Below, in pieces: positions 23,843 through 30,836 of a stretch of 52,695 nt of DNA. Source of the DNA: a virus; IMG/VR virus record IMGVR_UViG_3300031730_000008, positions 1-52,695 of that record, one strand, 5' to 3'. Position 1 is the stretch's first letter. Each line of letters opens with the position of its first letter. The position numbers and the translations under genes are program-made. Under the pieces are notes generated by a model. That model did no database searches and was not told the origin of the DNA. It saw only the letters and a list, made by a program, of their open reading frames with translations.

Positions 23843-24025
23843 TTACGGTGCCCAACCCTGAGCAACGCGGAATGCTCGCGTTTTGCATTGCTCCACTGCG
23901 TCGGCGTGGTCATTAAAGGGGCCCGCCAGTATCAGACCAAGGGCTATATCGTAGAGATGCCACGCGTCAGTAATAAACACAACGGCCACGATTTCTCTGC
24001 GTTTTAGTTTAAATTCTTCGGTCAT
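23843..24025 (-). CDS. Small hypothetical protein
   Basis: 60 residues (MTEEFKLKRREIVAVVFITD, DHADAVEQCKTRAFRVAQG). Its start context ACAGGTACGCCAGAG is nearly the same as that of the next gene upstream. Mixed alpha/beta, no membrane span certain. Function unknown. Confidence 0.65.
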   Translation of the reverse strand: MTEEFKLKRREIVAVVFITDAWHLYDIALGLILAGPFNDHADAVEQCKTRAFRVAQGWAP

Positions 24026-24056
24026 CTCTGGCGTACCTGTCTGTGCGTACGGAAAA

Positions 24057-24236
24057 TTAAACGCCTTCTTTTCTCTTGAAATCTTGACAGCGGAACCGCG
24101 CGTCTGTGACGTCCCCACTGTTGACTGGTGACTGGTTGCAACGTCCAGTCCACTCGTCAATTTTCGCCCAGCCCGTACATGTTTCGCAACAGTTCGGCGG
24201 CCATCGCAGCCACGAGGGTATGACTTTTTCAATCAT
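24057..24236 (-). CDS. Small cysteine-rich protein
   Basis: 59 residues. WPPNCCETCTGWAKIDEW, then GRCNQ and FRCQDF give five cysteines in a likely metal-binding arrangement. ATGA overlap with the DEAD helicase stop, which itself ends in zinc ribbons. Resembles the 51-residue CQCETC protein at 26921. Function unknown. Confidence 0.65.
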   Translation of the reverse strand: MIEKVIPSWLRWPPNCCETCTGWAKIDEWTGRCNQSPVNSGDVTDARFRCQDFKRKEGV

Positions 24237-25843
24237 CTCTGATGTACCTGTCCGTTGACGTCATAAATCCCGGCCGCCATGTAGCGGCCATTCTGCGCGC
24301 GCTTCAGGTAGACATGCGCGGGTTGCGGAAGGTCCTCGTACGGCCAAATAGCGGTTGTGTACGTAGTTGTCAACAACCATCCGCCACTGTCTTGCTTGAT
24401 CGGAGGTGACACGACGGGTTGCCAGGGCTGGCTTTCCAGTATCTTTTTTATGCTCACGGCCTCGTGACCGCCCCCGCGCATCTTGAGATCCTTGCCAGCC
24501 TCGATTGTGATTGTATTGTCAAATTGGCAGAACGGGCAGATCGGATGTAGGAACGAGGCATACGTTTCCTCACATGCCGCGCATTGCTTGATGTCAGCTT
24601 GCTGTCGGCCGCAATGCGGGCACCGCATGCCGTGAAAATGCGGATCGAAGCGTTCGCCGCATTCCTTGCATTTTGGCGCGCTCCGGTGGATTGTCTCGCA
24701 CTTCGGGCATGTCTTGCCGTTCTGCCACGTCTCCCATTCTTTCAAACATTCTCGTACGTCACACGTCAGCATGCGGCCGGGTGCGGCCATCACAGCGTCA
24801 AGAGCACCGTGCCGTGCAATGTTGCCGCCGAAGTCCGACACGAGGCAGTTGGCCGCGTGCGGCGTGATCCGAGCGCCGCGGCCTAGCCCTTGGGCGTAGT
24901 AGACTGCCGACTTCGTTGCGCGGCAAAAGGCCATGTAGTCGACCTCCGGCACGTCAAATCCGGTCGTGAACATGGCGCACGAAACGAGAATATCGAACGC
25001 GCCGGCCTTGAATGCCTCTACGGCCTTGTCACGCTTGCCGACGATCGACAGCGAGTGCACACCTACGGCTTTCGCGCCGAGGCGCTTGAACTCCGCTTCT
25101 AGCTTGTCGACGTGCGCGATGTTGCAACAGAACACCAGCACGCGGCGTCGATTGAACTTGCGCATGACGTCCAAAACAGTTTTGGCGTGGCTAGGTACCA
25201 GCTTGATCGCCCGCGGGGCTTGCTCCTCTAGATCGAAGTCGCCAGCTACGGTCGCAAGCCCCGCAACATCAATAGTTTCATCCTCGCCAGCGTCGACCGG
25301 AACGAGTGGCTTAACATACCCGTCGCGTAAGGCGTCCAGAAACGTATATCGATAAGCCACAGGGCCAAACGTTTTCGCAAGGTCACCCGTACCATCGGCG
25401 CGGAAGGGTGTTCCGGTGAGGCCGTGAACTTTAGCATGCGGGATCTTATCGAAAAGCCGCCGGTACTGCGACGACTTGGCCGGAGGGACCATATGAACTT
25501 CATCGACGAGAATAGCGACAACATCTCTAAAGAGGTGGACGCGATTGATGATGGTCCCAATGGTTCCGACAGTGACCCGGGCGAAGGCGTTGGTGCTAAT
25601 GGATGAGCTGCAGATACCAGGGCGACACCCAAGTCCTCTTGCGGCTTCTGCATTGTGTTTCACCAGTTCCTTGTTGTGCGCAACAATCAGTACGCGGCCG
25701 AAGTGGCTGTAGTGCAGCGCCAGCATGCCTAGCATCGCGCTTTTACCGCCGGCTACGGCCACCTCCGCGACCGAAAAGCGATCTTCGTACGCAATCAGCG
25801 CTTGTACGCCTGCGGTCTGGTGCGGTCTAGGGACGAAGGTCAT
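24233..25843 (-). CDS. DEAD/DEAH-type superfamily 2 helicase with C-terminal zinc ribbons
   Basis: 536 residues. Q/I region PRPHQTAGVQAL, Walker A AVAGGKSAML, motif Ia VAHNKELV, DEVH box (ILVDEVHMV), TGTPFRADG (motif III), VFCCNIAHVD, and motif VI AQGLGRGARITP. Residues ~375-445 have many CxxC pairs (CPKCE, CKECGE, CPHCGR, CAACEE, CPFCQ), giving tandem zinc ribbons. Similar helicases accompany polymerase I in phages and act in replication fork or transcription-linked unwinding. Coupled to the upstream small gene as ATGA. Confidence 0.88.
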   Translation of the reverse strand: MTFVPRPHQTAGVQALIAYEDRFSVAEVAVAGGKSAMLGMLALHYSHFGRVLIVAHNKELVKHNAEAARGLGCRPGICSSSISTNAFARVTVGTIGTIINRVHLFRDVVAILVDEVHMVPPAKSSQYRRLFDKIPHAKVHGLTGTPFRADGTGDLAKTFGPVAYRYTFLDALRDGYVKPLVPVDAGEDETIDVAGLATVAGDFDLEEQAPRAIKLVPSHAKTVLDVMRKFNRRRVLVFCCNIAHVDKLEAEFKRLGAKAVGVHSLSIVGKRDKAVEAFKAGAFDILVSCAMFTTGFDVPEVDYMAFCRATKSAVYYAQGLGRGARITPHAANCLVSDFGGNIARHGALDAVMAAPGRMLTCDVRECLKEWETWQNGKTCPKCETIHRSAPKCKECGERFDPHFHGMRCPHCGRQQADIKQCAACEETYASFLHPICPFCQFDNTITIEAGKDLKMRGGGHEAVSIKKILESQPWQPVVSPPIKQDSGGWLLTTTYTTAIWPYEDLPQPAHVYLKRAQNGRYMAAGIYDVNGQVHQR

Positions 25844-25983
25844 AGATCAAAAGTTCCCGGAACGAGCCATACGCATTCAGTAGGCTGCATTATAAGAGCT
25901 GTTCTCGTACGGTGCCAGCAACGGCGCCACGGTCCCGAAACGATACCGCGGCGTTCAGTGCAGATCACGTACACAATGAACAT
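25840..25983 (-). CDS. Microprotein with TECVWLVPGT tail (family member 1)
   Basis: 47 residues: MFIVYVICTERRG start, basic middle, end QPTECVWLVPGTFDL. The start (M-x-[IV]-V-Y) and the tail recur in the proteins at 26535 and 33149, defining a small family specific to this genome as far as can be seen. TGATG overlap upstream, ATGA overlap with the helicase. Function unknown. Confidence 0.65.
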   Translation of the reverse strand: MFIVYVICTERRGIVSGPWRRCWHRTRTALIMQPTECVWLVPGTFDL

Positions 25984-26171
25984 CAGCTCAACGCCCTCAT
26001 TGCTTTTACGCACGCATCCCGAAGCGTTTCGCCTTTCCATAGCATCCCGCGCAATGGCTCGCCGTCGTACGTTAGCGTCACTTCGTATCCGTCGACTACG
26101 TATAGAATTTCAACCGCGCGATGCAGCGTATGTTTTGCTTCGAGCCAGTCTAGGATTTCGGTGTCACTCAC
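25983..26171 (-). CDS. Small hypothetical protein
   Basis: 62 residues from GTG 26171 (GTGA overlap). Segments SDTEILDWLEAKHTL, VVDGYEVTLTYDGEPLRG and ETLRDACVKAMRAL suggest helix-sheet-helix. Shape resembles short phage proteins of unknown function. Coupled at both ends. Confidence 0.65.
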   Translation of the reverse strand: MSDTEILDWLEAKHTLHRAVEILYVVDGYEVTLTYDGEPLRGMLWKGETLRDACVKAMRALS

Positions 26172-26338
26172 AGCGCCCACCACGCCATAACCAAAGTCCA
26201 AAGGCCGGCAATCAGGCAGGCCGTGAAAAAGTCAGCCAAGGCGCCGTGTTCGATTTCGGCTGGCGACGGAGCTACCCGCGCTTGCAAATGCGAGGTGGCG
26301 AGGTGCGTTGCGATGACGCGGTGACGGGTGCGGGTCAT
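26168..26338 (-). CDS. Small protein with C-terminal membrane helix
   Basis: 56 residues: basic start (MTRTRHRVIATHLATSHLQA), then a single hydrophobic helix ADFFTACLIAGLWTLVMAWW at the end. Coupled by ATGA to the gene upstream. Tail-anchored topology; function unknown. Confidence 0.65.
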   Translation of the reverse strand: MTRTRHRVIATHLATSHLQARVAPSPAEIEHGALADFFTACLIAGLWTLVMAWWAL

Positions 26339-26538
26339 GTCGCTGTTCCGATCAAGGTACGTAGACGGCAATCTACGGCATAGTAGCGGCCCCACGCTGT
26401 TTTGTGTGCGATTTCCAGCCCGCGAATTTCGCGTATCTTGGCGCCTTCGATCTTGCGGGCCTCCAACATGCGGCCTACTGCGATAGCTTCGGCGCGAAGC
26501 TTGGTGCAGGCGGTCATGAGGGTTTCGACTTCGGTCAT
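26335..26538 (-). CDS. Small helical protein
   Basis: 67 residues, long charged helices (EVETLMTACTKLRAEAIAVG, GLEIAHKTAWGRYYAVD). ATGA overlap with the upstream microprotein and with the downstream membrane protein. Function unknown. Confidence 0.65.
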   Translation of the reverse strand: MTEVETLMTACTKLRAEAIAVGRMLEARKIEGAKIREIRGLEIAHKTAWGRYYAVDCRLRTLIGTAT

Positions 26539-26693
26539 GACTGCACCTCCGTTCCGGGGACAAACCAGATGCATTCTGTAAGTCTTGCTTGAAATCCGGT
26601 TATTTGTTCCTGAGAGAAGACACCGAAGTATCCACGGTAGTGGCCGCAGCACCGCGAAGAGCTTGTGTATAGTGTGCCATATATGATTGCCAC
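26535..26693 (-). CDS. Microprotein with TECIWFVPGT tail (family member 2)
   Basis: 52 residues from GTG 26693, five bases after the previous stop. Starts MAIIYGTLYTSSSRCCGHYR and ends RLTECIWFVPGTEVQS, matching the products at 25840 and 33149 at both ends. The start codon is uncertain because the GGTGAGG site is very close to it. Function unknown. Confidence 0.6.
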   Translation of the reverse strand: MAIIYGTLYTSSSRCCGHYRGYFGVFSQEQITGFQARLTECIWFVPGTEVQS

Positions 26694-26697
26694 GGCC

Positions 26698-26868
26698 TCA
26701 CCCGATCACGGCGTAAGAGTAAAGCGCGGTCACGGAGTACTGGCGAAATTCAACGCCGGAACTTTCGGTTTCAAACATGACGCGAGCGCGGGTGCCGTCA
26801 AATTCGCAGATCAGGCCGGTATCGTTGCGGCTGTTGCGGATGACTTGAAGGGGTTTGAAGTGGAACAT
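26698..26868 (-). CDS. Small early protein
   Basis: 56 residues (MFHFKPLQVIRNSRNDTG, CEFDGTRARVMFETESSG) with beta character, possibly an SH3-like barrel. Strong expression signals: promoter at 26896-26924 and the GCTGGAGAGCAAAA leader. Function unknown. Confidence 0.65.
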   Translation of the reverse strand: MFHFKPLQVIRNSRNDTGLICEFDGTRARVMFETESSGVEFRQYSVTALYSYAVIG

Positions 26869-26870
26869 TT

Positions 26871-26883
26871 TTGCTCTCCAGCG
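26871..26883 (-). promoter_or_regulatory. Conserved leader / Shine-Dalgarno
   Basis: Minus-strand CGCTGGAGAGCAA, directly before ATG 26868. Confidence 0.75.
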
Positions 26884-26895
26884 GTTGACACTGGC

Positions 26896-26924
26896 TTTGT
26901 ATGACACGTACGGAGGGAAGTCAA
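26896..26924 (-). promoter_or_regulatory. GTCATACA-family promoter
   Basis: Minus strand TTGACT, 17-base spacer, TACAAA, with GTCATACA; followed by the conserved leader. Confidence 0.75.
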
Positions 26925-27076
26925 CAGCTATTTTGAATTATTTTTCGACCGTACCAATGAGGCCAGTTTTCGCCCCTGCAATTGCCTTTCCAGGGGCACG
27001 TCTCGCACTGACAGCCTTTCCGGTACTCCCAGACATAGCCCGGCTTTTCTGGGGGCGGCTTTGATGGGTCAGTCAT
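26921..27076 (-). CDS. Small cysteine-rich protein
   Basis: 51 residues: Pro-rich start (TDPSKPPPEKPGYVWEYRK) then CQCETCPWKGNC, a compact four-cysteine metal-site candidate, and a basic end. ATGA overlap with the upstream gene. Similar Cys spacing to the product at 24057. Confidence 0.65.
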   Translation of the reverse strand: MTDPSKPPPEKPGYVWEYRKGCQCETCPWKGNCRGENWPHWYGRKIIQNSC

Positions 27077-27372
27077 ATTTCCAGCTCCAGCCCCAAGTTC
27101 CTCGCCACTTCCCAAACTCGCGCCATAACCTCCTGTACAGTCATCGTCAGTACCTTCGGCTGCGGCATGCCGATATCCTGCAGCTCGATTGTCGAGCCAT
27201 CCGTAAACCTGCACTCGCCACGCGGGATGATCTGGCCTCTGAGCGTGTTGACCAGCATGCGCAGCTCTGGCCGGTTCGAGTGCACAAGTACGGCGGTATG
27301 CGTGACCATGAACGCCATGTCCGTTTGCATGAGCGCGACCGTTTCTTGCACGGGCGCGGCCTCCCATGGCAT
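27073..27372 (-). CDS. Hypothetical protein with N-terminal MPWE motif
   Basis: 99 residues from ATG 27372 (MPWEAAPVQETVALMQTD); a GTG in frame nine codons earlier is possible. The start MPWEAAPV closely echoes the terminase start MPWEASPV. Body is mixed (VTHTAVLVHSNRPELRMLV, CRFTDGSTIELQDIGM). No clear ribosome-binding site. Function unknown. Confidence 0.6.
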   Translation of the reverse strand: MPWEAAPVQETVALMQTDMAFMVTHTAVLVHSNRPELRMLVNTLRGQIIPRGECRFTDGSTIELQDIGMPQPKVLTMTVQEVMARVWEVARNLGLELEI

Positions 27373-27391
27373 GCGGTGCGGAACAACATCG

Positions 27392-27475
27392 TTAGTCACC
27401 GAAGAACCGATCAATGAACAGATACAGGGTAACCAAAACGAGAGCAGCCCACATTCCAAGTTCCACTATTCCCAC
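27392..27475 (-). CDS. 27-residue membrane microprotein
   Basis: MGIVELGMWAALVLVTLYLF plus IDRFFGD: one complete membrane span. GTG start eight bases after a perfect AGGAGG, one of the best ribosome-binding sites here. It lies within the overlap of two other genes. Short single-span proteins of phages can regulate lysis or host enzymes; role unknown. Confidence 0.5.
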   Translation of the reverse strand: MGIVELGMWAALVLVTLYLFIDRFFGD

Positions 27476-27666
27476 GGCATCGTCCTCCTAATCATGATCG
27501 TATCCACGGGATAGACCACGGGGAAATCTTGTCCGTCCCATTTGACGAGGATGGTGTCGAATTGTCGGTCCACGGAGGCGACCACGCCGGGGAGGCCGTC
27601 CAAGGCGCCACGAACGCGGTCGCCCAAGGCATACGTCGGAGTTGGTGTGTCGCCCCCAGCTTGCAT
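27466..27666 (-). CDS. Small SH3/KOW-like protein with C-terminal MPWE
   Basis: 66 residues: YALGDRVRGALDGLPGVVAS, DTILVKWDGQDFPVVYPVD reads as a five-strand SH3/KOW barrel. Ends RRTMPWE, the MPW motif also found at other protein ends. May be the second half of a frameshifted product with 27492-27722. KOW-like proteins bind nucleic acid or polymerase; unproven here. Confidence 0.65.
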   Translation of the reverse strand: MQAGGDTPTPTYALGDRVRGALDGLPGVVASVDRQFDTILVKWDGQDFPVVYPVDTIMIRRTMPWE

Positions 27667-27722
27667 CTCAAACCATCCATCTCGGCTTTACCACAGGCGC
27701 AAACGCCGTTCCATTCAGTCAC
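27492..27722 (-). CDS. Small Cys-containing reading frame, possibly frameshifted
   Basis: 76 residues from GTG 27722 (GTGA overlap). The first ~20 residues (MTEWNGVCACGKAEMDG) look like a genuine zinc-type start. The remainder is Pro/Trp/Ser-rich and is the shadow of the KOW-like frame. A shift of -1 near 27670 would join this start to WFEMQAGG and the KOW domain. Either a short separate protein or one gene broken by an indel. Confidence 0.35.
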   Translation of the reverse strand: MTEWNGVCACGKAEMDGLRCKLGATHQLRRMPWATAFVAPWTASPAWSPPWTDNSTPSSSNGTDKISPWSIPWIRS

Positions 27723-27853
27723 GCTTCTGCCTTGTTTGATAAGTGCATACGCTCGATCTGGAGGGCAATCGTACGCAAGCGTTTCGCGGTTTCGAAGTCG
27801 CGCTGGCGCTCTGCGAGTAAAGCAGCATGTCGCAGAACTTCGCTATCGGTCAT
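27719..27853 (-). CDS. Small UVR-like helical protein
   Basis: 44 residues, one or two helices (EVLRHAALLAERQRDFETAK, RLRTIALQIERM) with the spacing of UvrB/UvrC-type UVR motifs. ATGA overlap with the primase-helicase. Function unknown. Confidence 0.65.
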   Translation of the reverse strand: MTDSEVLRHAALLAERQRDFETAKRLRTIALQIERMHLSNKAEA

Positions 27854-29904
27854 GTCTGCCACGGCATCTTCTCCTGTGCTGTGAAAACCCAAGGCATAAT
27901 CAAAACCTGGGGCGTCATGCCTACCGGCGCGAACACCGCGAGGAACGGGCATCCCGACATTGTACGGAGGTAGCCGGAATTTAGCAAGCTTTGGAAACCG
28001 TCTTTTTCAAACATTTTTTGCGCGGCTTCTCTGGTGACGACGTGGCTTGGCACTTCGCCCCGTACATGGCCGCCGAGGTCGGTCGATACGGTATCGAATT
28101 TGACGATCGAACCGCTACGCAGGGCGTCCATGCCGCTTGCGACTGCGCCGGGTAGCATCGCAGCCAGCTTCAGCACGGAACTTTGTTCGCGCTGTTCTGG
28201 CGTTTCTCTCATCTCGCGCTTGAACACGTTGACGGTCGTCGTACGACCTTTGCTGTCTTGTCCGTAGTTTTCCGACACAACGCGGCCGAAATAACTCTTG
28301 GCCTTCGGGGCGCCACGGCATTTGCCGCAGTCGAGCGAGATCTTGTCATCCTTGCCTTGGGTTACGCGGTAGACAAAGCCGGCATTGCCCGACTTGGCGC
28401 CGTTGCCCTTCTGCCATGCGTCGTCATTCCCGAGCGGTAAGTGATCCGTAACGATCTCGGCGGCGCCCGTGCGTCTCGCTATATTCTTCAGGACGAACAT
28501 GGCCTTTAGAACGCTCTCGGTATCGTTGTCGGCGAAGCACAGCCCAGAGGCGCCCCACGTGTCGACGACGATCAGATCCACGCGCTTGCCCATGGCGGCC
28601 ATGCTGCCGACTTGGGCGAGGCATTGCGCCTCGAACGCCAAAGGCTGGGGAACGCCGCGTATAAGGTGGAAACGATCAGCCAGCTCGCGGGCGTTTGGCT
28701 CTTGCCTGAGCAAATGCCTTACTCGCCGCTCCGTACCGTAGTCGTCTTCGGCAGCAACCCAGAGGACATGGCCGTCTGATCGCTCAACATCTGCATCGAG
28801 CCATGGCCGTCCAGTGAGGTAGTGAACACAAGTGTCACTGGCGACTGTAGACTTGCCGGCCCCGCTATGCCCGGTAAGGAAGTGCACTTCGCCACATAGG
28901 AAACGCTGATAGATAAGCCATGGTAGCTCATTGCCGTCGTCCTCTAAAGAGATTTCGTAACCCGTACGCTGTACCAGCACGGGCAGGTTTTGCGCGTCGT
29001 GCAGGCCATTGATGACCGTACGGCGCGACATGATCGCTTGCATGATGAGGTTGCCACGCAGGATTGGCAGCTCGTCGTGACGGTCGATTTCCTGTCCGAG
29101 GGTGCGGCCGCCGATGCCTTCGTCAAGGCTGTGGCCGGCGCCAGTGATCGCGTCCTCGATCTCTTGCCGCGTGCACATGGTGTGCAGCTCGGCAAACTTG
29201 AGCACGCCAACCAGGGCGAATATTGTCGAGCCACGTCCTTCGGTCTTGCCGGTCAGCTCTTGTTTGAGCAATCCGAGGTATCGTTGCGCGGCATCGCGGC
29301 CGGCTTGCCATTCGTCCTGCGTCTGAGGAGCTGCTTCGCGCAATTCATCAGCCGTTGCCGTTTCGTGATCGGCGCTAAATCTGAGGGAAGTACCAGCACG
29401 CGCGGGTACTTCGGCCAATACAGATTGAAGCTGTGAAACCGATAAACGGGGCCATTCTGCGTCCCAGTTTTCCCACTCATAGTTTTGTCCTGTGTCTTTG
29501 TGCGGGCCGAAGGCGACGAATTGGCCGCCCATCAATTGCAGCTTGTCGCCGTCTGGAAAGGTAAACGTGCGCCCTTGTACGGGAGCGTCTGCGAGATAGA
29601 ACGGGATTAAGAACCTAGGTCGTCGTCCAAATCGTACCGGCGTACTAGGTCCGAATATATTTCTAAACGCGGCAAGTAGCCTTTCGGCGGTGTTTGGATC
29701 AGAGACATCGCAATCAAATGCGGTAAGGCCAGCATCTCCACATCGAAGTCCGACGCTGCCGGCTCCTGGATGGGGTATGGGGGAGGTCCAAACATTCCAG
29801 CCGTCTCCTATAGGCGCCTTGGAACCCCTTGCGATTGCAAGAGGAAAGAGGCCACGTTGTACAGCTTGCGTCCAAAATTCTGATATGCTATTCGGGATGG
29901 GCAT
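27850..29904 (-). CDS. Primase-polymerase / RecA-like replicative helicase fusion
   Basis: 684 residues. Residues ~1-190: bifunctional primase-polymerase fold with catalytic AFDCDVSDP, RFGRRPRFLIPF and GGQFVAFGPHKD. Residues ~325-580: hexameric RecA/RepA-type helicase with Walker A LTGHSGAGKST, HVLWVAAEDDYG, Walker B VDLIVVDTWGASG, and EIVTDHLPLG. C-terminal ~100 residues are a separate domain ending with two MPW motifs (VLIMPWVFTA and EKMPWQT). Supplies priming and unwinding for the polymerase at 18704. ATGA overlap with the gene downstream. Confidence 0.87.
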   Translation of the reverse strand: MPIPNSISEFWTQAVQRGLFPLAIARGSKAPIGDGWNVWTSPIPHPGAGSVGLRCGDAGLTAFDCDVSDPNTAERLLAAFRNIFGPSTPVRFGRRPRFLIPFYLADAPVQGRTFTFPDGDKLQLMGGQFVAFGPHKDTGQNYEWENWDAEWPRLSVSQLQSVLAEVPARAGTSLRFSADHETATADELREAAPQTQDEWQAGRDAAQRYLGLLKQELTGKTEGRGSTIFALVGVLKFAELHTMCTRQEIEDAITGAGHSLDEGIGGRTLGQEIDRHDELPILRGNLIMQAIMSRRTVINGLHDAQNLPVLVQRTGYEISLEDDGNELPWLIYQRFLCGEVHFLTGHSGAGKSTVASDTCVHYLTGRPWLDADVERSDGHVLWVAAEDDYGTERRVRHLLRQEPNARELADRFHLIRGVPQPLAFEAQCLAQVGSMAAMGKRVDLIVVDTWGASGLCFADNDTESVLKAMFVLKNIARRTGAAEIVTDHLPLGNDDAWQKGNGAKSGNAGFVYRVTQGKDDKISLDCGKCRGAPKAKSYFGRVVSENYGQDSKGRTTTVNVFKREMRETPEQREQSSVLKLAAMLPGAVASGMDALRSGSIVKFDTVSTDLGGHVRGEVPSHVVTREAAQKMFEKDGFQSLLNSGYLRTMSGCPFLAVFAPVGMTPQVLIMPWVFTAQEKMPWQT

Positions 29905-29934
29905 TCACGTTCCAGCGGCGTGAGTGGCTTTTCA

Positions 29935-29972
29935 AACCTCCGAAGCTTCGCCGGCTTCGGGGGTTTTTCTTT
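29935..29972 (+). terminator. Strong hairpin with T-run
   Basis: AACCTCCGAAGC / GCTTCGGGGGTT (12 pairs, one G-U) then TTTCTTTT on the plus strand. It sits between two minus-strand genes, so as a classical terminator it faces antisense transcription entering from the left; minus-strand function would be weaker. Confidence 0.7.
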
Positions 29973-30010
29973 TACGTCCGCAGGGAATGATTTGGCAAGA
30001 CGCTATCCAT

Positions 30011-30033
30011 TGTGCTCTGCGGGGCAGAGCACA
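30011..30033. other. Perfect 10-bp hairpin
   Basis: TGTGCTCTGC, loop GGG, GCAGAGCACA, immediately after the stop of the gene 30034-30234. No T-run on either strand. Could be a processing site, a factor-dependent terminator or a replication element. Confidence 0.7.
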
Positions 30034-30234
30034 CTAGAGGCCAATGGCGCCCTTGATTGCGTCAACGCAGTAATCGACGGACATGGGTTGGTAAAAGCAG
30101 CGCCTGACGACTTCGCCAGCATCAATTTCGGCCGGAAGCCGGTAGAAGTCGATGCGTTCGGCGGCCAGTTTGGCGATGACTTGGCTGCGATACCGCTGCC
30201 CGCGGCTGAATACGGTCGGGTCGTAGACAGTCAT
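30034..30234 (-). CDS. Small early protein
   Basis: 66 residues (MTVYDPTVFSRGQRYRSQV, ERIDFYRLPAEIDAGEVVRR). Preceded by the promoter at 30265-30293 and the conserved GCTGGAGAGCAAG leader, and followed by two hairpins, so it forms a single-gene unit. Function unknown. Confidence 0.7.
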   Translation of the reverse strand: MTVYDPTVFSRGQRYRSQVIAKLAAERIDFYRLPAEIDAGEVVRRCFYQPMSVDYCVDAIKGAIGL

Positions 30235-30238
30235 CTCT

Positions 30239-30254
30239 TGCTCTCCAGCGTTTG
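30239..30254 (-). promoter_or_regulatory. Conserved leader / Shine-Dalgarno
   Basis: Minus-strand CAAACGCTGGAGAGCAA just before ATG 30234. Confidence 0.75.
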
Positions 30255-30264
30255 TGTGTACACC

Positions 30265-30293
30265 TTCGTACGACGGATTTCAGAGCGTGTCAA
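30265..30293 (-). promoter_or_regulatory. Promoter, GTCATACA-family variant
   Basis: Minus strand TTGACA, 17-base spacer, TACGAA; the usual GTCATACA reads GTCGTACG. Confidence 0.65.
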
Positions 30294-30835
30294 GTGACCC
30301 ACGGCATCTTTTTATCCAAATCATCCGCAAGCGCTTTGTGCGGGTCAAACCCGTTCTGCGCCGGAAGTGGCTTGAATTGCGGCGTTGTTGCGCTTTGCGT
30401 AGCCATGGCCGCCGGCAACTCGTACTTGGCTAGTTTGGCCTCTAATTCTTTTTTATAGGTGTACAGACAATTTAGTTCTTCTTTCATGGTGGCGTTCATT
30501 GTACGGAGTTTTTCCAGCTCCGTATTGCCGACGGTTACCGCGGTGACAATCGTGGGAGCCGGCCCTTCCGTGGGCCGTGATTTGCCACCGCGCGAGCCAG
30601 GGCCGCCAGCCTTGCGTGCTGCTCGACACGTCGGGCAGTTGCGCAAGAGCAGGCCGCTGTTTTTGGCAAAGCCCTGCAATGCCTTTTTGGTGACATCGAT
30701 ACTGATCTCCGCGCTGCAGGTCGCGCAAGGCCGGTACACCCGGTACAGCTTGATGTAATCGCCGTTCCAGTACTTGGTGGTCGGCAAGCCGCCTTGCCAA
30801 CCGTCAGGAAGTTCGCCTTCAAATGCGCCGTGCAT
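30290..30835 (-). CDS. Zinc-finger and coiled-coil protein with C-terminal MPWVT
   Basis: 181 residues. YRPCATCSAEIS ... RNCPTCRAARK forms a four-cysteine zinc site around residues 37-73. A basic linker is followed by a coiled coil (NTELEKLRTMNATMKEELNC, YTYKKELEAKLAKYE). The acidic tail ends DDLDKKMPWVT, carrying the MPW motif. Layout suggests a DNA-binding oligomer recruited through its tail; inferred. Confidence 0.7.
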   Translation of the reverse strand: MHGAFEGELPDGWQGGLPTTKYWNGDYIKLYRVYRPCATCSAEISIDVTKKALQGFAKNSGLLLRNCPTCRAARKAGGPGSRGGKSRPTEGPAPTIVTAVTVGNTELEKLRTMNATMKEELNCLYTYKKELEAKLAKYELPAAMATQSATTPQFKPLPAQNGFDPHKALADDLDKKMPWVT

Positions 30836-30836
30836 G

